A DNA stretch of 51,577 bases from an uncultured Erysipelotrichaceae bacterium (lineage in GTDB: Bacteria; Bacillota_I; Bacilli_A; RF39; UBA660), in the NCBI GenBank assembly GCA_902795755.1, contig CADBMO010000058.1:1-51577 (forward strand), read 5' to 3'. The notes under the pieces were generated by a model. It was not told the DNA's origin and made no database searches. It worked only from the letters and a program-made list of their open reading frames with translations. The position numbers and the translations under genes are program-made. Below, one piece after another: positions 34,848 to 42,968 of the stretch (positions are counted from its first letter, which is position 1; each line of letters begins with the position of its first letter).

Positions 34848-35270
34848 TTATTCTCCCTTCTTTTTATCTAAATAATTTTGTAAAATTATTGTAGCTGCTA
34901 CGGTATCTACTTTTTCTTTTCTTTTCTTTCTTGAAATATCTGCATCTATCAGTACTTTATTTGCACTAACAGACGATAACCTCTCATCTTGCTCTTCAAT
35001 TGGAAAATCAAAAACAGTTCTTAAATATGAGACAAAATCTCTAGTGCGATTTACGGCGTCTCCAAGTGTATTATTCATATTTTTTGGAAGACCTATTACA
35101 ATTTTTTTTGCCTGATACTCATCAATAATCTTTTTTAAATCATTAATTATTTCTTTAGGATTATTTTCACTAAATCGTAACGTCGTTAAACCTGTTGATA
35201 TTGTTTCAGTTAAATCACTTACGGCTATTCCAAGTGTTTTTGTACCCAAATCTAATCCAATTATTCTCAT
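34848..35270 (-). CDS. ruvX: Holliday junction resolvase-like nuclease RuvX/YqgF
   Basis: 140 residues. RNase H-like fold with MRIIGLDLGTKTLGIAVSD (catalytic Asp 6), IVIGLPKNMNNTLGD, and DERLSSVSANKVL, the expected motifs in the expected order. Involved in 16S rRNA 5' end processing and possibly recombination. ATGA overlap with the yrzL stop shows translational coupling. Confidence 0.94.
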   Translation of the reverse strand: MRIIGLDLGTKTLGIAVSDLTETISTGLTTLRFSENNPKEIINDLKKIIDEYQAKKIVIGLPKNMNNTLGDAVNRTRDFVSYLRTVFDFPIEEQDERLSSVSANKVLIDADISRKKRKEKVDTVAATIILQNYLDKKKGE

Positions 35271-35512
35271 TTACTTAGATATTCCTTAATTAAAATTTCA
35301 AGAATTTTACTTCTATCTATTTTTAAAATTTTGTTTCTAGCTTCTTTATGATTAGAAATATAACCAGGATCTCCACTCATTAAATAACCAACTAATTGAT
35401 TAACAGGATTATATCCCCTTTCTTCAAGCGCTTCACATACTTCCTTAATAGTTTCTTTTACTAAGGCTTCGTTTATGTTTTCTATATTAAATAAATAAGT
35501 TGTTGATGACAT
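35267..35512 (-). CDS. yrzL: IreB/YrzL family regulatory protein (DUF965)
   Basis: 81 residues. Contains the family core EVCEALEERGYNPVNQLVGY and LMSGDPGYISNHKEARN (about 25-60). In Enterococcus the homologue IreB is phosphorylated by the Ser/Thr kinase IreK and modulates antimicrobial resistance. First gene of yrzL-ruvX-yrzB; alaS, which precedes it in Bacillus, is absent here. AGGAG precedes the ATG and a good promoter is close. Confidence 0.94.
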   Translation of the reverse strand: MSSTTYLFNIENINEALVKETIKEVCEALEERGYNPVNQLVGYLMSGDPGYISNHKEARNKILKIDRSKILEILIKEYLSK

Positions 35513-35541
35513 ATTATCACTCCTATCTTTATTATGTTATT

Positions 35542-35570
35542 ATTCTACCATTTATTGCAAAAAATATCAA
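35542..35570 (-). promoter_or_regulatory. yrzL operon promoter
   Basis: TTGATA (35565-35570), 17-base spacer, TAGAAT (35542-35547) preceded by TGG, an extended -10. Confidence 0.7.
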
Positions 35571-35576
35571 TAAAGA

Positions 35577-35906
35577 TTAAACATTTAATAACGATAATAT
35601 TTTTGGTAAAAACACGTATAGTCCAACTACAACAGATGTAAACGCAGAAAGAACAACTGCACCCGCTGCAACATCTTTTGCAACCATTGCTAACTCTTTA
35701 AACTTGTTGGTATATGCATCCACTGCTAATTCAATAGAAGAATTAAATAATTCTGTCGTTATCACAAAGCTTATAACAAATATAATTAACATCCACTCAT
35801 AAAGATTAAGTTTCAATATTACTGAAGCAATAATAACAATTATAGATACACATATGTGAATTAGTAAGTTTTGTTCTCTATTAAAAAATGATACTATTTT
35901 TTTCAT
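35577..35906 (-). CDS. DgkA-family small membrane kinase, second copy
   Basis: 109 residues, three membrane helices. The DgkA pattern is kept: an amphipathic start with EQNLLIH, a helix pair, the active-site segment ELFNSSIELAVD (Glu about 52) and AKDVAAGAVVLSAF. It is shorter at the N-terminus than the neighbouring copy. In Gram-positives this family phosphorylates undecaprenol, or diacylglycerol. Follows the first copy by two bases. Two copies in tandem may differ in substrate. Confidence 0.8.
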   Translation of the reverse strand: MKKIVSFFNREQNLLIHICVSIIVIIASVILKLNLYEWMLIIFVISFVITTELFNSSIELAVDAYTNKFKELAMVAKDVAAGAVVLSAFTSVVVGLYVFLPKILSLLNV

Positions 35907-35908
35907 AT

Positions 35909-36346
35909 CTACCTAAATAATGCTATTATTTTTGGTAAGAAAACAACCATCCACATACCAAATGCAGTTATATTTGCAACAAAACATGCAGCGGATGCGG
36001 TATCCTTAGCAACTTTTGCGAGCGGATGATATTCACCAGTTACCAAATCTACAACGGCTTCGATTGATGTATTTATTAATTCAGTAACTAATATTAAATT
36101 ACCCATTACAAGTGTAATAACCCACTGAATTGCTGAAATGTGAAAACCAAATCCACAAGCAATGACAATAATCATTGCAATAACATGTAGTGCTAAGCTT
36201 TGTTCATGCAAGTATGCATATTTTAAACCATCAAAAGAAAATTTAAAACTCTTGCCAATTCTTTTTAGTCCTAACTTTTTTAATTCTAATGATTCTACGT
36301 ATTTACCTCTAGATATTTCTACTTTAACTTTCTTTTTTGATGCCAT
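35909..36346 (-). CDS. dgkA: DgkA-family undecaprenol/diacylglycerol kinase
   Basis: 145 residues. Basic N-terminal extension (about 1-35), then three membrane helices with EQSLALHVIAM, the active-site segment ELINTSIEAVVDLV and AKVAKDTASAACFVANI. Homologues in Bacillus phosphorylate undecaprenol for cell envelope synthesis and lie next to ybeY as here. The start overlaps ybeY by 23 bases and has only a weak GAAGAA site, so coupling is likely. It is followed directly by a second family member. Confidence 0.9.
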   Translation of the reverse strand: MASKKKVKVEISRGKYVESLELKKLGLKRIGKSFKFSFDGLKYAYLHEQSLALHVIAMIIVIACGFGFHISAIQWVITLVMGNLILVTELINTSIEAVVDLVTGEYHPLAKVAKDTASAACFVANITAFGMWMVVFLPKIIALFR

Positions 36347-36770
36347 ATTCTTCTAACAACTCCTTCTGTAAACTAAACATTTTTATTTCATCTTCTTTAT
36401 TCATATGATCATATCCTAATAAATGTAATAAGCCATGAATTTGTAAAAAGCATAATTCCCTAATTATACTATGTCCATAGTCTTTTGCTTGTTTTAATGC
36501 CATGTCGTATGATATATAAATGTCGCCTAACACTCTAATATCAGTAGCATTATATTCTTTTTCGTCTTCTAAAGCAAAAGATATTACATCAGTTGCTCTA
36601 TCTATACCACGATATTTTTTATTTATCTCATGGATATCATCATCGTTTATAATTATAACATTAAATAATACGTTTTTCAATTTAAGTTTCTTTACGGAAA
36701 AATCTATAAAATCATTCATTATGTCAATATATTTTTTCTCAACACCATAATTATCTATTAACTCAATCAT
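36324..36770 (-). CDS. ybeY: Endoribonuclease YbeY
   Basis: 148 residues. The zinc motif HGLLHLLGYDH (about 115-125) is complete and the fold pattern (YRGIDRATDVISFALE) is present. Acts in 16S rRNA maturation and 70S quality control. In Bacillus it is yqfG, downstream of phoH and yqfF; those two genes are missing here and vanZ stands in their place. GGGGGG precedes the ATG; overlaps vanZ by 4 bases. Confidence 0.96.
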   Translation of the reverse strand: MIELIDNYGVEKKYIDIMNDFIDFSVKKLKLKNVLFNVIIINDDDIHEINKKYRGIDRATDVISFALEDEKEYNATDIRVLGDIYISYDMALKQAKDYGHSIIRELCFLQIHGLLHLLGYDHMNKEDEIKMFSLQKELLEEYGIKKES

Positions 36771-37384
36771 AAATTAATTCCCCCCAACAATAATCTATAT
36801 AAAGCATACATAATAATTGCTGTAACTATAACTGCAAGTATATCTAAAACGATATCTTTTTTCATAAAAGATGGTACTTTGTGCATAAAAGCATTTATTA
36901 AACAATAAATTATATATCCTACTAGCGCTCCAAAAGTATTTAAAATTACGTCATCTACATCACCTGTTCTACCTATTGCAATTTGTGCAAATTCAATGCC
37001 ACATGACGCAATTAAACCAAGTATAATAATTGGAATAAAAGTCTTATTCTTTAATAAATAACTAACAAATAGCCCAAATGGTACAAATAACAATATATTA
37101 CCGAAAACATTTTTAATAAATAATCTTGATGTTATGTTATATCTAAATATTTCTCTAAAAGGAACCCAGTTATTAGTACCATAATTATTATCTTGAAATG
37201 TAACAACATAATATAGTAGTAATATGTATATTATAAAACATAACATAAGTAGTTCTTTACGTAAAATAAATTTTTGCTTATTAATTATCAAATAAAATAT
37301 TCTAACAGACACAATAATTATTGTAAAAATAAATATCATTGGCCAAATATTAGATAAAGCATCTAATAGTATTCTAATAAACAT
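36767..37384 (-). CDS. VanZ-like membrane protein
   Basis: 205 residues, about six membrane helices. The VanZ pattern is clear: NWVPFREIFRYN, NVFGNILLFVPFG, then GIEFAQIAIGRTGDVDDVILNTFGA, split at residues about 133-157. Founding member VanZ gives teicoplanin resistance; most relatives have no defined role but affect lipid II-targeting drugs or envelope. Located between yqfD and ybeY, in the position where phoH-yqfF are found in Bacillus. Confidence 0.88.
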   Translation of the reverse strand: MFIRILLDALSNIWPMIFIFTIIIVSVRIFYLIINKQKFILRKELLMLCFIIYILLLYYVVTFQDNNYGTNNWVPFREIFRYNITSRLFIKNVFGNILLFVPFGLFVSYLLKNKTFIPIIILGLIASCGIEFAQIAIGRTGDVDDVILNTFGALVGYIIYCLINAFMHKVPSFMKKDIVLDILAVIVTAIIMYALYRLLLGGINL

Positions 37385-37396
37385 AACATACCTCTT

Positions 37397-38524
37397 CTAT
37401 TCTATATTTTTATAATCAGTTATATCTTCATACACTTTAAAAAATATATCTACATCTATTTTACTACCTTTATCATAAAATTTCAAAGTTTTTTTAGATA
37501 TTATATATTCATCATTAGTTAATTGTTTTTTTATTTTTTTTGTTGCAAGTATAATAGCCTTCTCTTTTGCTTTATTTAAACTTATTTTTTGATTAACATA
37601 CTTTACTTCTTGCATATTACCCATAAAGTATTTAATTATACCTAATCGATCAATTTTTATTAAATGGTTTTTATGATATTTGGTATACAAGTTTTTTCTT
37701 AAACTATATTTATTATTTAAAAAGTTAATATCAATATTAAAACGTTCTTTATTTGTAAATAAAAGTTCTTTATATTGTAATGGATATTTTACGTTTACCT
37801 CGTACCAAACTTCTGCATATACTTTTCCATTAGCCGGAATCGTTTGTTTTATCTCTTCATCTTTAATAATGTTACCAGAAATTATGATATCCCCACTATT
37901 TACATAATCATTTGTTTTTTTTATAATTTCACCTTGATTGCATATTATTTTTTTTATAATACCATTTTTTTTAGCAACAATGTTTCTAGGTTTTATTGTT
38001 TTAGTTTTTTTAGTAATTTTTCTTTCAATTACATTTATAATTATGTTAGTACCCTTTTTTTCAATTTCTATCCATTCAATAATGTTTTTATTATTTATTA
38101 ATATATCTTTTTTAATGTTTTTTATCTTATTATAAGATGGCAGTAAATGAATTTTTTTTATACCATTACTATTTAAATATTCATAAATAGCATCTTTTAT
38201 TTCATTGCTATTATGATTAATGGTTATGTTAAACGTAAGTTTACTAAGTAGTATAACAATTATTAAAAATATGATAAATCCTATTAAAACATGAATATTA
38301 TTTGTTAATGATTGTTTTAAATAAATATAACCATAGTATTTTAAAACATCGATATTATACATTTTATAATATTTAGACAATTTAAGATAATCATCATATT
38401 TTAGTTTTAAAATAATGTTTTTATTACCTTTTACTAAATTACTATAATTTATACCCATATTAACAATTTTTTTCAAAAATAAATTAGGTTTATTTCCTAC
38501 TTTAATTAAAACATAATTATTCAT
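37397..38524 (-). CDS. yqfD: Sporulation protein YqfD
   Basis: 375 residues from the ATG at 38524 (MNNYVLIKVGN) with TTTGGAG upstream; a TTG four codons earlier is the binding site itself. One membrane helix (about 90-110, after a cytoplasmic N-terminal domain) and a large outside domain containing IEWIEIEKKGTNIIINVIER and a C-terminal KKTLKFYDKGSKIDVDIFFKVYEDI. This matches YqfD, a sigma-E controlled mother-cell protein needed for sporulation in Bacillus and Clostridium. Coupled to yqfC by an 8-base overlap. Confidence 0.88.
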   Translation of the reverse strand: MNNYVLIKVGNKPNLFLKKIVNMGINYSNLVKGNKNIILKLKYDDYLKLSKYYKMYNIDVLKYYGYIYLKQSLTNNIHVLIGFIIFLIIVILLSKLTFNITINHNSNEIKDAIYEYLNSNGIKKIHLLPSYNKIKNIKKDILINNKNIIEWIEIEKKGTNIIINVIERKITKKTKTIKPRNIVAKKNGIIKKIICNQGEIIKKTNDYVNSGDIIISGNIIKDEEIKQTIPANGKVYAEVWYEVNVKYPLQYKELLFTNKERFNIDINFLNNKYSLRKNLYTKYHKNHLIKIDRLGIIKYFMGNMQEVKYVNQKISLNKAKEKAIILATKKIKKQLTNDEYIISKKTLKFYDKGSKIDVDIFFKVYEDITDYKNIE

Positions 38525-38783
38525 TATATTCTCCAAACGATATATTGCTGATAGAACCAGATATGATTATTAACTCTTTGTATAAATTTTCAATAACTAA
38601 ATTATTACCTTTAAAAATAATTTTTTTGTTGTTATCTACTTTTATAACTATATTTTTATCATTAAAATCTAATATTTCATCATAATAAGATATTTTTATT
38701 TTGTTATGCTTATAAACCAATTCAAAAGTACCAACATTTGTATATTCATCTATTTTTCTTAAAAGTTTTATAATAATCACCAA
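38517..38783 (-). CDS. yqfC: Sporulation protein YqfC
   Basis: 88 residues or a few fewer. Beta-rich protein; ISYYDEILDFNDKNIVIKV and KKIIFKGNNLVIENLYKEL followed by IIISGSISNISF match the YqfC family, always found before yqfD in spore formers. The start is uncertain: there is no ATG, the frame opens with TTG-GTG at 38783 and the GGTGAT site overlaps it. Expressed in the mother cell under sigma-E in Bacillus; precise role unknown. Confidence 0.85.
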   Translation of the reverse strand: MVIIIKLLRKIDEYTNVGTFELVYKHNKIKISYYDEILDFNDKNIVIKVDNNKKIIFKGNNLVIENLYKELIIISGSISNISFGEYNE

Positions 38784-38802
38784 TAAATTTTATGCAAAAA
38801 AA

Positions 38803-38824
38803 AACCTACTATTAATAGTAGGTT
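38803..38824 (-). terminator. rpsU terminator
   Basis: 9-bp stem (38803-38811 with 38816-38824, loop TTAA) followed by T9 on the minus strand, six bases after the rpsU stop. Confidence 0.85.
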
Positions 38825-38829
38825 AAAAT

Positions 38830-39030
38830 TTATGAATTTCTCTCACGTTTAGCAGCTTTTCTTGCATTCTTTTTAGCAGCTTCACGTTTTACCTTTCTTT
38901 CTACCCCAGGTTTTATATATTCTTTTTTTCTTTTTACTTCTCCAAGGAGACCGCTTTTTGCCACTTTATTCTTAAATCTTTTAAGTGCGGCATCAACACC
39001 ATTACCTTTTACTGGAACTGTGATAGGCAT
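38830..39030 (-). CDS. rpsU: Small ribosomal subunit protein bS21
   Basis: 66 residues from the ATG at 39030 (MPITVPVKGNG) with GGGGGG upstream; an earlier frame start is not needed. Contains VDAALKRFKNKVAKSGLLGE and the basic tail with KNARKAAKRERNS. Binds near the anti-Shine-Dalgarno end of 16S rRNA. It has a good promoter of its own and is followed by a strong terminator that separates it from yqfC. Confidence 0.95.
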   Translation of the reverse strand: MPITVPVKGNGVDAALKRFKNKVAKSGLLGEVKRKKEYIKPGVERKVKREAAKKNARKAAKRERNS

Positions 39031-39063
39031 ATTTATCCCCCCTTCCCTGGTCATTTCTTAGAT

Positions 39064-39093
39064 ATTATAACATAAAGAATAAATATATTTCAA
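39064..39093 (-). promoter_or_regulatory. rpsU promoter
   Basis: TTGAAA (39088-39093), 18-base spacer, TATAAT (39064-39069). Separates rpsU from the peptide genes upstream; between them (39101-39118) only a weak 4-5 bp hairpin with T6 is visible. Confidence 0.7.
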
Positions 39094-39141
39094 CATTTTT
39101 TTACAAAAAAGAATAATATTCATAAATTTTTAATTATAGTT

Positions 39142-39309
39142 TTATTTTAAAGGGCATTTACCTTTATAAATCCATCTTCTAATTGAACTACCAAAATATC
39201 TTCCAACATCCATAAAAGTATTGATTCCTCTCATAATACTATTAAGTAATGTTGCAGAAAGTGTTTTACCTGCTTTTATTTTTTTTAAATCTTTTTTGCT
39301 TAATATCAT
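39142..39309 (-). CDS. Candidate bacteriocin peptide 2 with double-glycine-type leader
   Basis: 55 residues. Leader MILSKKDLKKIKAG fits the double-glycine consensus: Leu at -12, Ser at -11, Asp at -8, Leu at -7, Ile at -4, Ala-Gly at -2/-1. Predicted mature peptide is 41 residues, basic and amphipathic (KTLSATLLNSIMRGINTF ... RRWIYKGKCPLK), with a single Cys five residues from its end. AGGAGG lies five bases before the ATG. It follows the other peptide gene and the C39-peptidase exporter. Likely a secreted antimicrobial or signalling peptide; no match to a named bacteriocin was recognised. Confidence 0.8.
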   Translation of the reverse strand: MILSKKDLKKIKAGKTLSATLLNSIMRGINTFMDVGRYFGSSIRRWIYKGKCPLK

Positions 39310-39318
39310 GCATTCCTC

Positions 39319-39459
39319 CTATCTACATTTAAATGGTCTAAAATAACCATCTAACACACCAATAAGAAACGTTATACCAGCAGCTATTCCAGCAGCTATC
39401 CAACCACCAGATGCTCCAGCTTTTACAATTTTTTGTTCATTTTTGTTTAGTTCTTTCAT
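39319..39459 (-). CDS. Candidate bacteriocin peptide 1 with double-glycine-type leader
   Basis: 46 residues. Leader MKELNKNEQKIVKAG aligns without gaps to that of the next gene: Leu -12, Glu -8, Val -4, Ala-Gly at -2/-1. The mature 31-residue peptide (ASGGWIAAGIAAGITFLI, then GVLDGYFRPFKCR) is hydrophobic with small-residue GxxxG-like spacing, as in class IIb two-peptide bacteriocins, and has one Cys two residues before the end. The start ATGA overlaps the exporter stop codon, and GGAGG lies inside the end of the exporter gene, so exporter and peptide are translationally coupled. Confidence 0.82.
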   Translation of the reverse strand: MKELNKNEQKIVKAGASGGWIAAGIAAGITFLIGVLDGYFRPFKCR

Positions 39460-41453
39460 TTTACCTCCATTTCTTTTAGTATTCCTTTTTCTATTTTTAA
39501 TACTTTATCAAACAACTCCTTATTAGTACAATTATGAGAAATTAATATAAGTCCTAAATGTTTATAATTCTTTTTTATATTAATAAGTATTTGTTTTTCA
39601 GTTTCTTTATCAAGTTGACTAGTTGTTTCATCTAATATTAGTATATTACTACAATTACATAATGCTTGAGCGATAAGTATTTTTTGAATATCACCACCAG
39701 ATAAATTATCATTTATACTATCAATCTTATAATCATAACCAATATTATTATTTTTAAGCATTTTATCTATTAATGTTGTTTTAGCGGCTAATTCATAATT
39801 ATTACTATCAAGACAAATATTATTTTTAATAGTATCTGAAAACAATTTAGATTTTTGGTCCACATAAGTTATATTGTTCTTTATATCTTTATATAATACA
39901 CTATTTATATTATTATCATTAAAATATATATTTGCTTTTTTAGTTGAGATTTGTTTTGTAAGTATTTTAAATAATGTGGATTTACCAGATCCTGTTGGTC
40001 CAGTAACCATTATCCAATCTGAGTTTTTTATATTTAAATTTAATTTTTTTAAGATTAACTTATTATTATACTTAAAACTATAATTTTTTATTTTAATTCT
40101 ATATATTTTAAAGTTTGTTTCATCAAATCGGATGCTTTCATATTTAAAAAGTTCATTTATTCTTTTAATACTTGCATCATAATCTGGTTTTGTGCCATAT
40201 AAACTATATATCTCATTTAAAGAACCCATAAACATATTTGATAAAAATACTATAAAAACTAAATTATTTATGTTAATTTTCATAATTAAAGAACATATTA
40301 TTATACTAATATCAAATATAATATTTAAAATTCCAATAATCATTTCTCTTTTTAAATAATGTTTATATAAAGAATTATATATATTATGTAGCTTATTATA
40401 CTTTTCATTAATTTTAGATATAAAAAAACGTTCTTTAACATAGTTTTTTATTAATAATATATTGTTTAAGCAAGAAATAATTGTATCACTTAGTCCTTCA
40501 TTTTTTAACTGCAAATCATAATTTATATAACTATATTTCTTATAATAAGATTTATTTATAATAAAAGTTAAAATTGAAAATACAGCTAATAGAATTATTA
40601 AAAACGGTTCAAAAACCAAAAAAACTATAATTATACAAATGATTAATATAATATTTACAAAAAATATTTCAGTAATCTTACTAACCATTTCTTTTACATA
40701 AGATAAATCATTTATTTTTGATATTAACTCTCCAGATGGATGTGCTTGATAAAATTTACTGGGAAGTAATAAAGTTTTGGCAAATACGGGTACACTTAAC
40801 TTCTTATCTACTAATAATCTAAAGGATAATGTTAATTTGTTTCTTAAATAAAAAATCAATTCTTTTAGGATTCCAATGAATAAAAAAATAAGTAGTATAT
40901 AGTAAATAAAGGAGTAATTTAATTTTAAACTTAATGAATTAATTATGAATGAAATATTATATGAATATAAAATTGATAAGAATGACCATAGTAATGTTAC
41001 CATTGTTATCTTAATCATTTTTTTATTATTATAAGCATTTTTAATGTCAAACTCTTCATTTCTTTTAAACGTTATTCCCACTCCGGTAAATTCTTTTAAA
41101 AAATTGTCTTTTGGTACGTTTTTTATTCCAAATGAAGGATCTGCAATAAGTATGCTATCATTTGATACTTTGTATACCACAACAAAATGTTGAAGATTGT
41201 TTTCATTAACTGTATGTGCGATAAATGGTGTTTTAACTTCATTAATATTTATGCCTTTATAAGCTTGAGCGTCTAAAAGATGTTTTTTACTTTCTTTTAT
41301 AATTTCATATGCGCTAACACCTTCCATATCACATTTCATTTCCTTTTTTATTAATTCATAACTAGCATTTATATTGTGGTACTTAAATATCATAGAAAGA
41401 CATGCTATCCCGCAATCATTAGTATTAAGTTGTTTTGTGAACTTATATTGCAA
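39456..41453 (-). CDS. Peptidase-containing ABC transporter (C39 family) for peptide export
   Basis: 665 residues if started at the TTG at 41453, which gives MQYKFTKQLNTNDCGIACLS, the usual beginning of C39 exporters, with GGGAGG eight bases upstream; the GTG at 41462 lies within that site. C39 peptidase domain (about 1-130): catalytic Cys in NDCGIACLSMI, His in LQHFVVVYK, Asp in IADPSFG. Membrane domain with about six helices (150-410). ATPase domain: Walker A TGPTGSGKST, signature LSGGDIQKI, Walker B ILILDETTS, H-loop LISHN. It cleaves leaders after the double-glycine site and exports the peptide. The two peptide genes follow immediately. Confidence 0.95.
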   Translation of the reverse strand: MQYKFTKQLNTNDCGIACLSMIFKYHNINASYELIKKEMKCDMEGVSAYEIIKESKKHLLDAQAYKGININEVKTPFIAHTVNENNLQHFVVVYKVSNDSILIADPSFGIKNVPKDNFLKEFTGVGITFKRNEEFDIKNAYNNKKMIKITMVTLLWSFLSILYSYNISFIINSLSLKLNYSFIYYILLIFLFIGILKELIFYLRNKLTLSFRLLVDKKLSVPVFAKTLLLPSKFYQAHPSGELISKINDLSYVKEMVSKITEIFFVNIILIICIIIVFLVFEPFLIILLAVFSILTFIINKSYYKKYSYINYDLQLKNEGLSDTIISCLNNILLIKNYVKERFFISKINEKYNKLHNIYNSLYKHYLKREMIIGILNIIFDISIIICSLIMKININNLVFIVFLSNMFMGSLNEIYSLYGTKPDYDASIKRINELFKYESIRFDETNFKIYRIKIKNYSFKYNNKLILKKLNLNIKNSDWIMVTGPTGSGKSTLFKILTKQISTKKANIYFNDNNINSVLYKDIKNNITYVDQKSKLFSDTIKNNICLDSNNYELAAKTTLIDKMLKNNNIGYDYKIDSINDNLSGGDIQKILIAQALCNCSNILILDETTSQLDKETEKQILINIKKNYKHLGLILISHNCTNKELFDKVLKIEKGILKEMEVK

Positions 41454-41526
41454 ATCTATCACCTCCCGATTTTATTGTTCAACAAAACTTTTAAAATCCC
41501 TCGTTTTTTTTGAAAAAAAATTAAAA

Positions 41527-41546
41527 AAACACGCATAAACGTGTTT
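41527..41546 (-). terminator. tRNA-Arg terminator
   Basis: 7-bp stem AAACACG / CGTGTTT (41527-41533 with 41540-41546), T-run on the minus strand. Confidence 0.75.
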
Positions 41547-41556
41547 ATAATCCAAG

Positions 41557-41633
<77 letters not shown>

Positions 41634-41659
41634 TTGTTTGTTCATAAAAGAACAAATCA

Positions 41660-41688
41660 ATTATACAATAAAAACTTTAATTATTCAA
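41660..41688 (-). promoter_or_regulatory. tRNA-Arg promoter
   Basis: TTGAAT (41683-41688), 17-base spacer, TATAAT (41660-41665). The -35 overlaps the end of gerM. Between promoter and tRNA a hairpin TTTGTTC / GAACAAA (about 41637-41656) is probably in the precursor 5' leader. Confidence 0.75.
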
Positions 41689-42637
41689 TATCTTTTAACT
41701 CACTTTTTAGAATTTCTTTATTATTTACGTTAAATACTACTTGTTTTACATCCATATTATCTTTAATTGATAAACAGATGGAATATATAACTTCTTCTAA
41801 TACTTTTTCATCTTTTATATCATCAAATAAGTATTCATTAAAATACAGCGTTAATACATCTCCTGATACATTATAATCTTTTAATCTAGTATTATAGTTT
41901 AAAAAACTCATTAGGTTTTCATCATAAGTATTACTTGAAGTTAATTCATTAATAATAATTTCTATTTTTTCTTTATTACTATTATTTATTTTAGTTACTG
42001 GAATATAATAATAATCATTAAGAGATTTACCAACATAATATATTGTTGTTTTATTAATATTTTTATAATCCGTTTTTTCGTACTCTTTATTAACTCCGTA
42101 CTCTCTAGTTAGAGGTTGGGTAATCATTAACTTATTTTTTGGTAAATAATCTAATTGTTTACCATCTATATAAATATAAACATATTTTATGTTATTTATA
42201 AGGGTCATATTATATACAATTAGTTCAATTGCTTTTTCTTCATTTTGCATATCTAATTCATAAAAATCTTTTGAAATGTCAACGTAAATTATATTATTTT
42301 CAATCTTAACATTATTAATAATAGTACTACTTGGTAATACAGGTTTAAAACCAGTAGGTATTTTTGACTCATATTTACCATCTATTATCAATAGCTCTAA
42401 AACTTTTTTTGCATATTCAACATTAGACTCTTTTAGAAAATCAATTTTACATTTGGATACATAATTATTTTTATCTAATAAATATACTTTATTATCAAAA
42501 CTAGATGATACTTTTTTTGTATATGTATTATCTTCTAGTGAATACTCCTTACTAGCTGGAAATAGTAATAAGAACAAGAATAACATTAGCATTAAACTAG
42601 TTCTAAATATTTTATTATATGCAATTTTTCTAAGCAT
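41681..42637 (-). CDS. gerM: GerM-like sporulation/germination lipoprotein-type protein
   Basis: 318 residues from the ATG at 42637 (MLRKIAYNKIF) with GGAGG upstream. N-terminal membrane helix (about 12-27), then two GerMN domains: one about 90-165 (NNVKIENNIIYVDISKDF and NIKYVYIYIDGKQL) and one about 205-305 (NVSGDVLTLYFNEYLFDD ... VKQVVFNVNNKEI). Two tandem GerMN domains are the layout of Bacillus GerM, which is needed for sporulation and germination and interacts with the SpoIIIA-SpoIIQ channel. No lipobox Cys was seen, unlike the usual lipoprotein. Confidence 0.85.
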   Translation of the reverse strand: MLRKIAYNKIFRTSLMLMLFLFLLLFPASKEYSLEDNTYTKKVSSSFDNKVYLLDKNNYVSKCKIDFLKESNVEYAKKVLELLIIDGKYESKIPTGFKPVLPSSTIINNVKIENNIIYVDISKDFYELDMQNEEKAIELIVYNMTLINNIKYVYIYIDGKQLDYLPKNKLMITQPLTREYGVNKEYEKTDYKNINKTTIYYVGKSLNDYYYIPVTKINNSNKEKIEIIINELTSSNTYDENLMSFLNYNTRLKDYNVSGDVLTLYFNEYLFDDIKDEKVLEEVIYSICLSIKDNMDVKQVVFNVNNKEILKSELKDIE

Positions 42638-42664
42638 AAGATCCTCCAATTAATTATATGAAAA

Positions 42665-42685
42665 AAATCGCATATTATGCGATTT
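42665..42685 (-). terminator. gerE terminator
   Basis: 9-bp stem (42665-42673 with 42677-42685) followed by T7 on the minus strand; includes the gerE stop codon. Confidence 0.8.
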
Positions 42686-42890
42686 ATATAGAAATCTCAT
42701 TTAATTTTATTAATTCTATCACAGCACATGCTCTTCCTTTAACTCCTAGCTTTTGCATAACATTTGATATATGATTTCTAACTGTTTTTTCACTAATGTC
42801 TAATCTATTAGCTATTTCTTTTGTAGTTTTATTAGTAATCAAATAATCAAATATTTGTTTTTCTCGTTTAGTAAGAATTGTTCTTTTCAT
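42684..42890 (-). CDS. gerE: GerE, late mother-cell transcription regulator
   Basis: 68 residues, a lone LuxR-type HTH domain. LTKREKQIFDYLITNKTTKEIA and ISEKTVRNHISNVMQKLGVKG with a final AVIELIKLNEI are very close to Bacillus GerE (74 residues). GerE activates or represses sigma-K coat genes late in sporulation. GTGGTGA precedes the ATG. Directly upstream of gerM but separated by a terminator. Confidence 0.93.
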   Translation of the reverse strand: MKRTILTKREKQIFDYLITNKTTKEIANRLDISEKTVRNHISNVMQKLGVKGRACAVIELIKLNEISI

Positions 42891-42968
42891 GATTTCACCA
42901 CTTTCTTATATGTAAGAGGTATTTTAACATTTCTATAATATAATATGAGAAACCATGTTAATTGGAAA

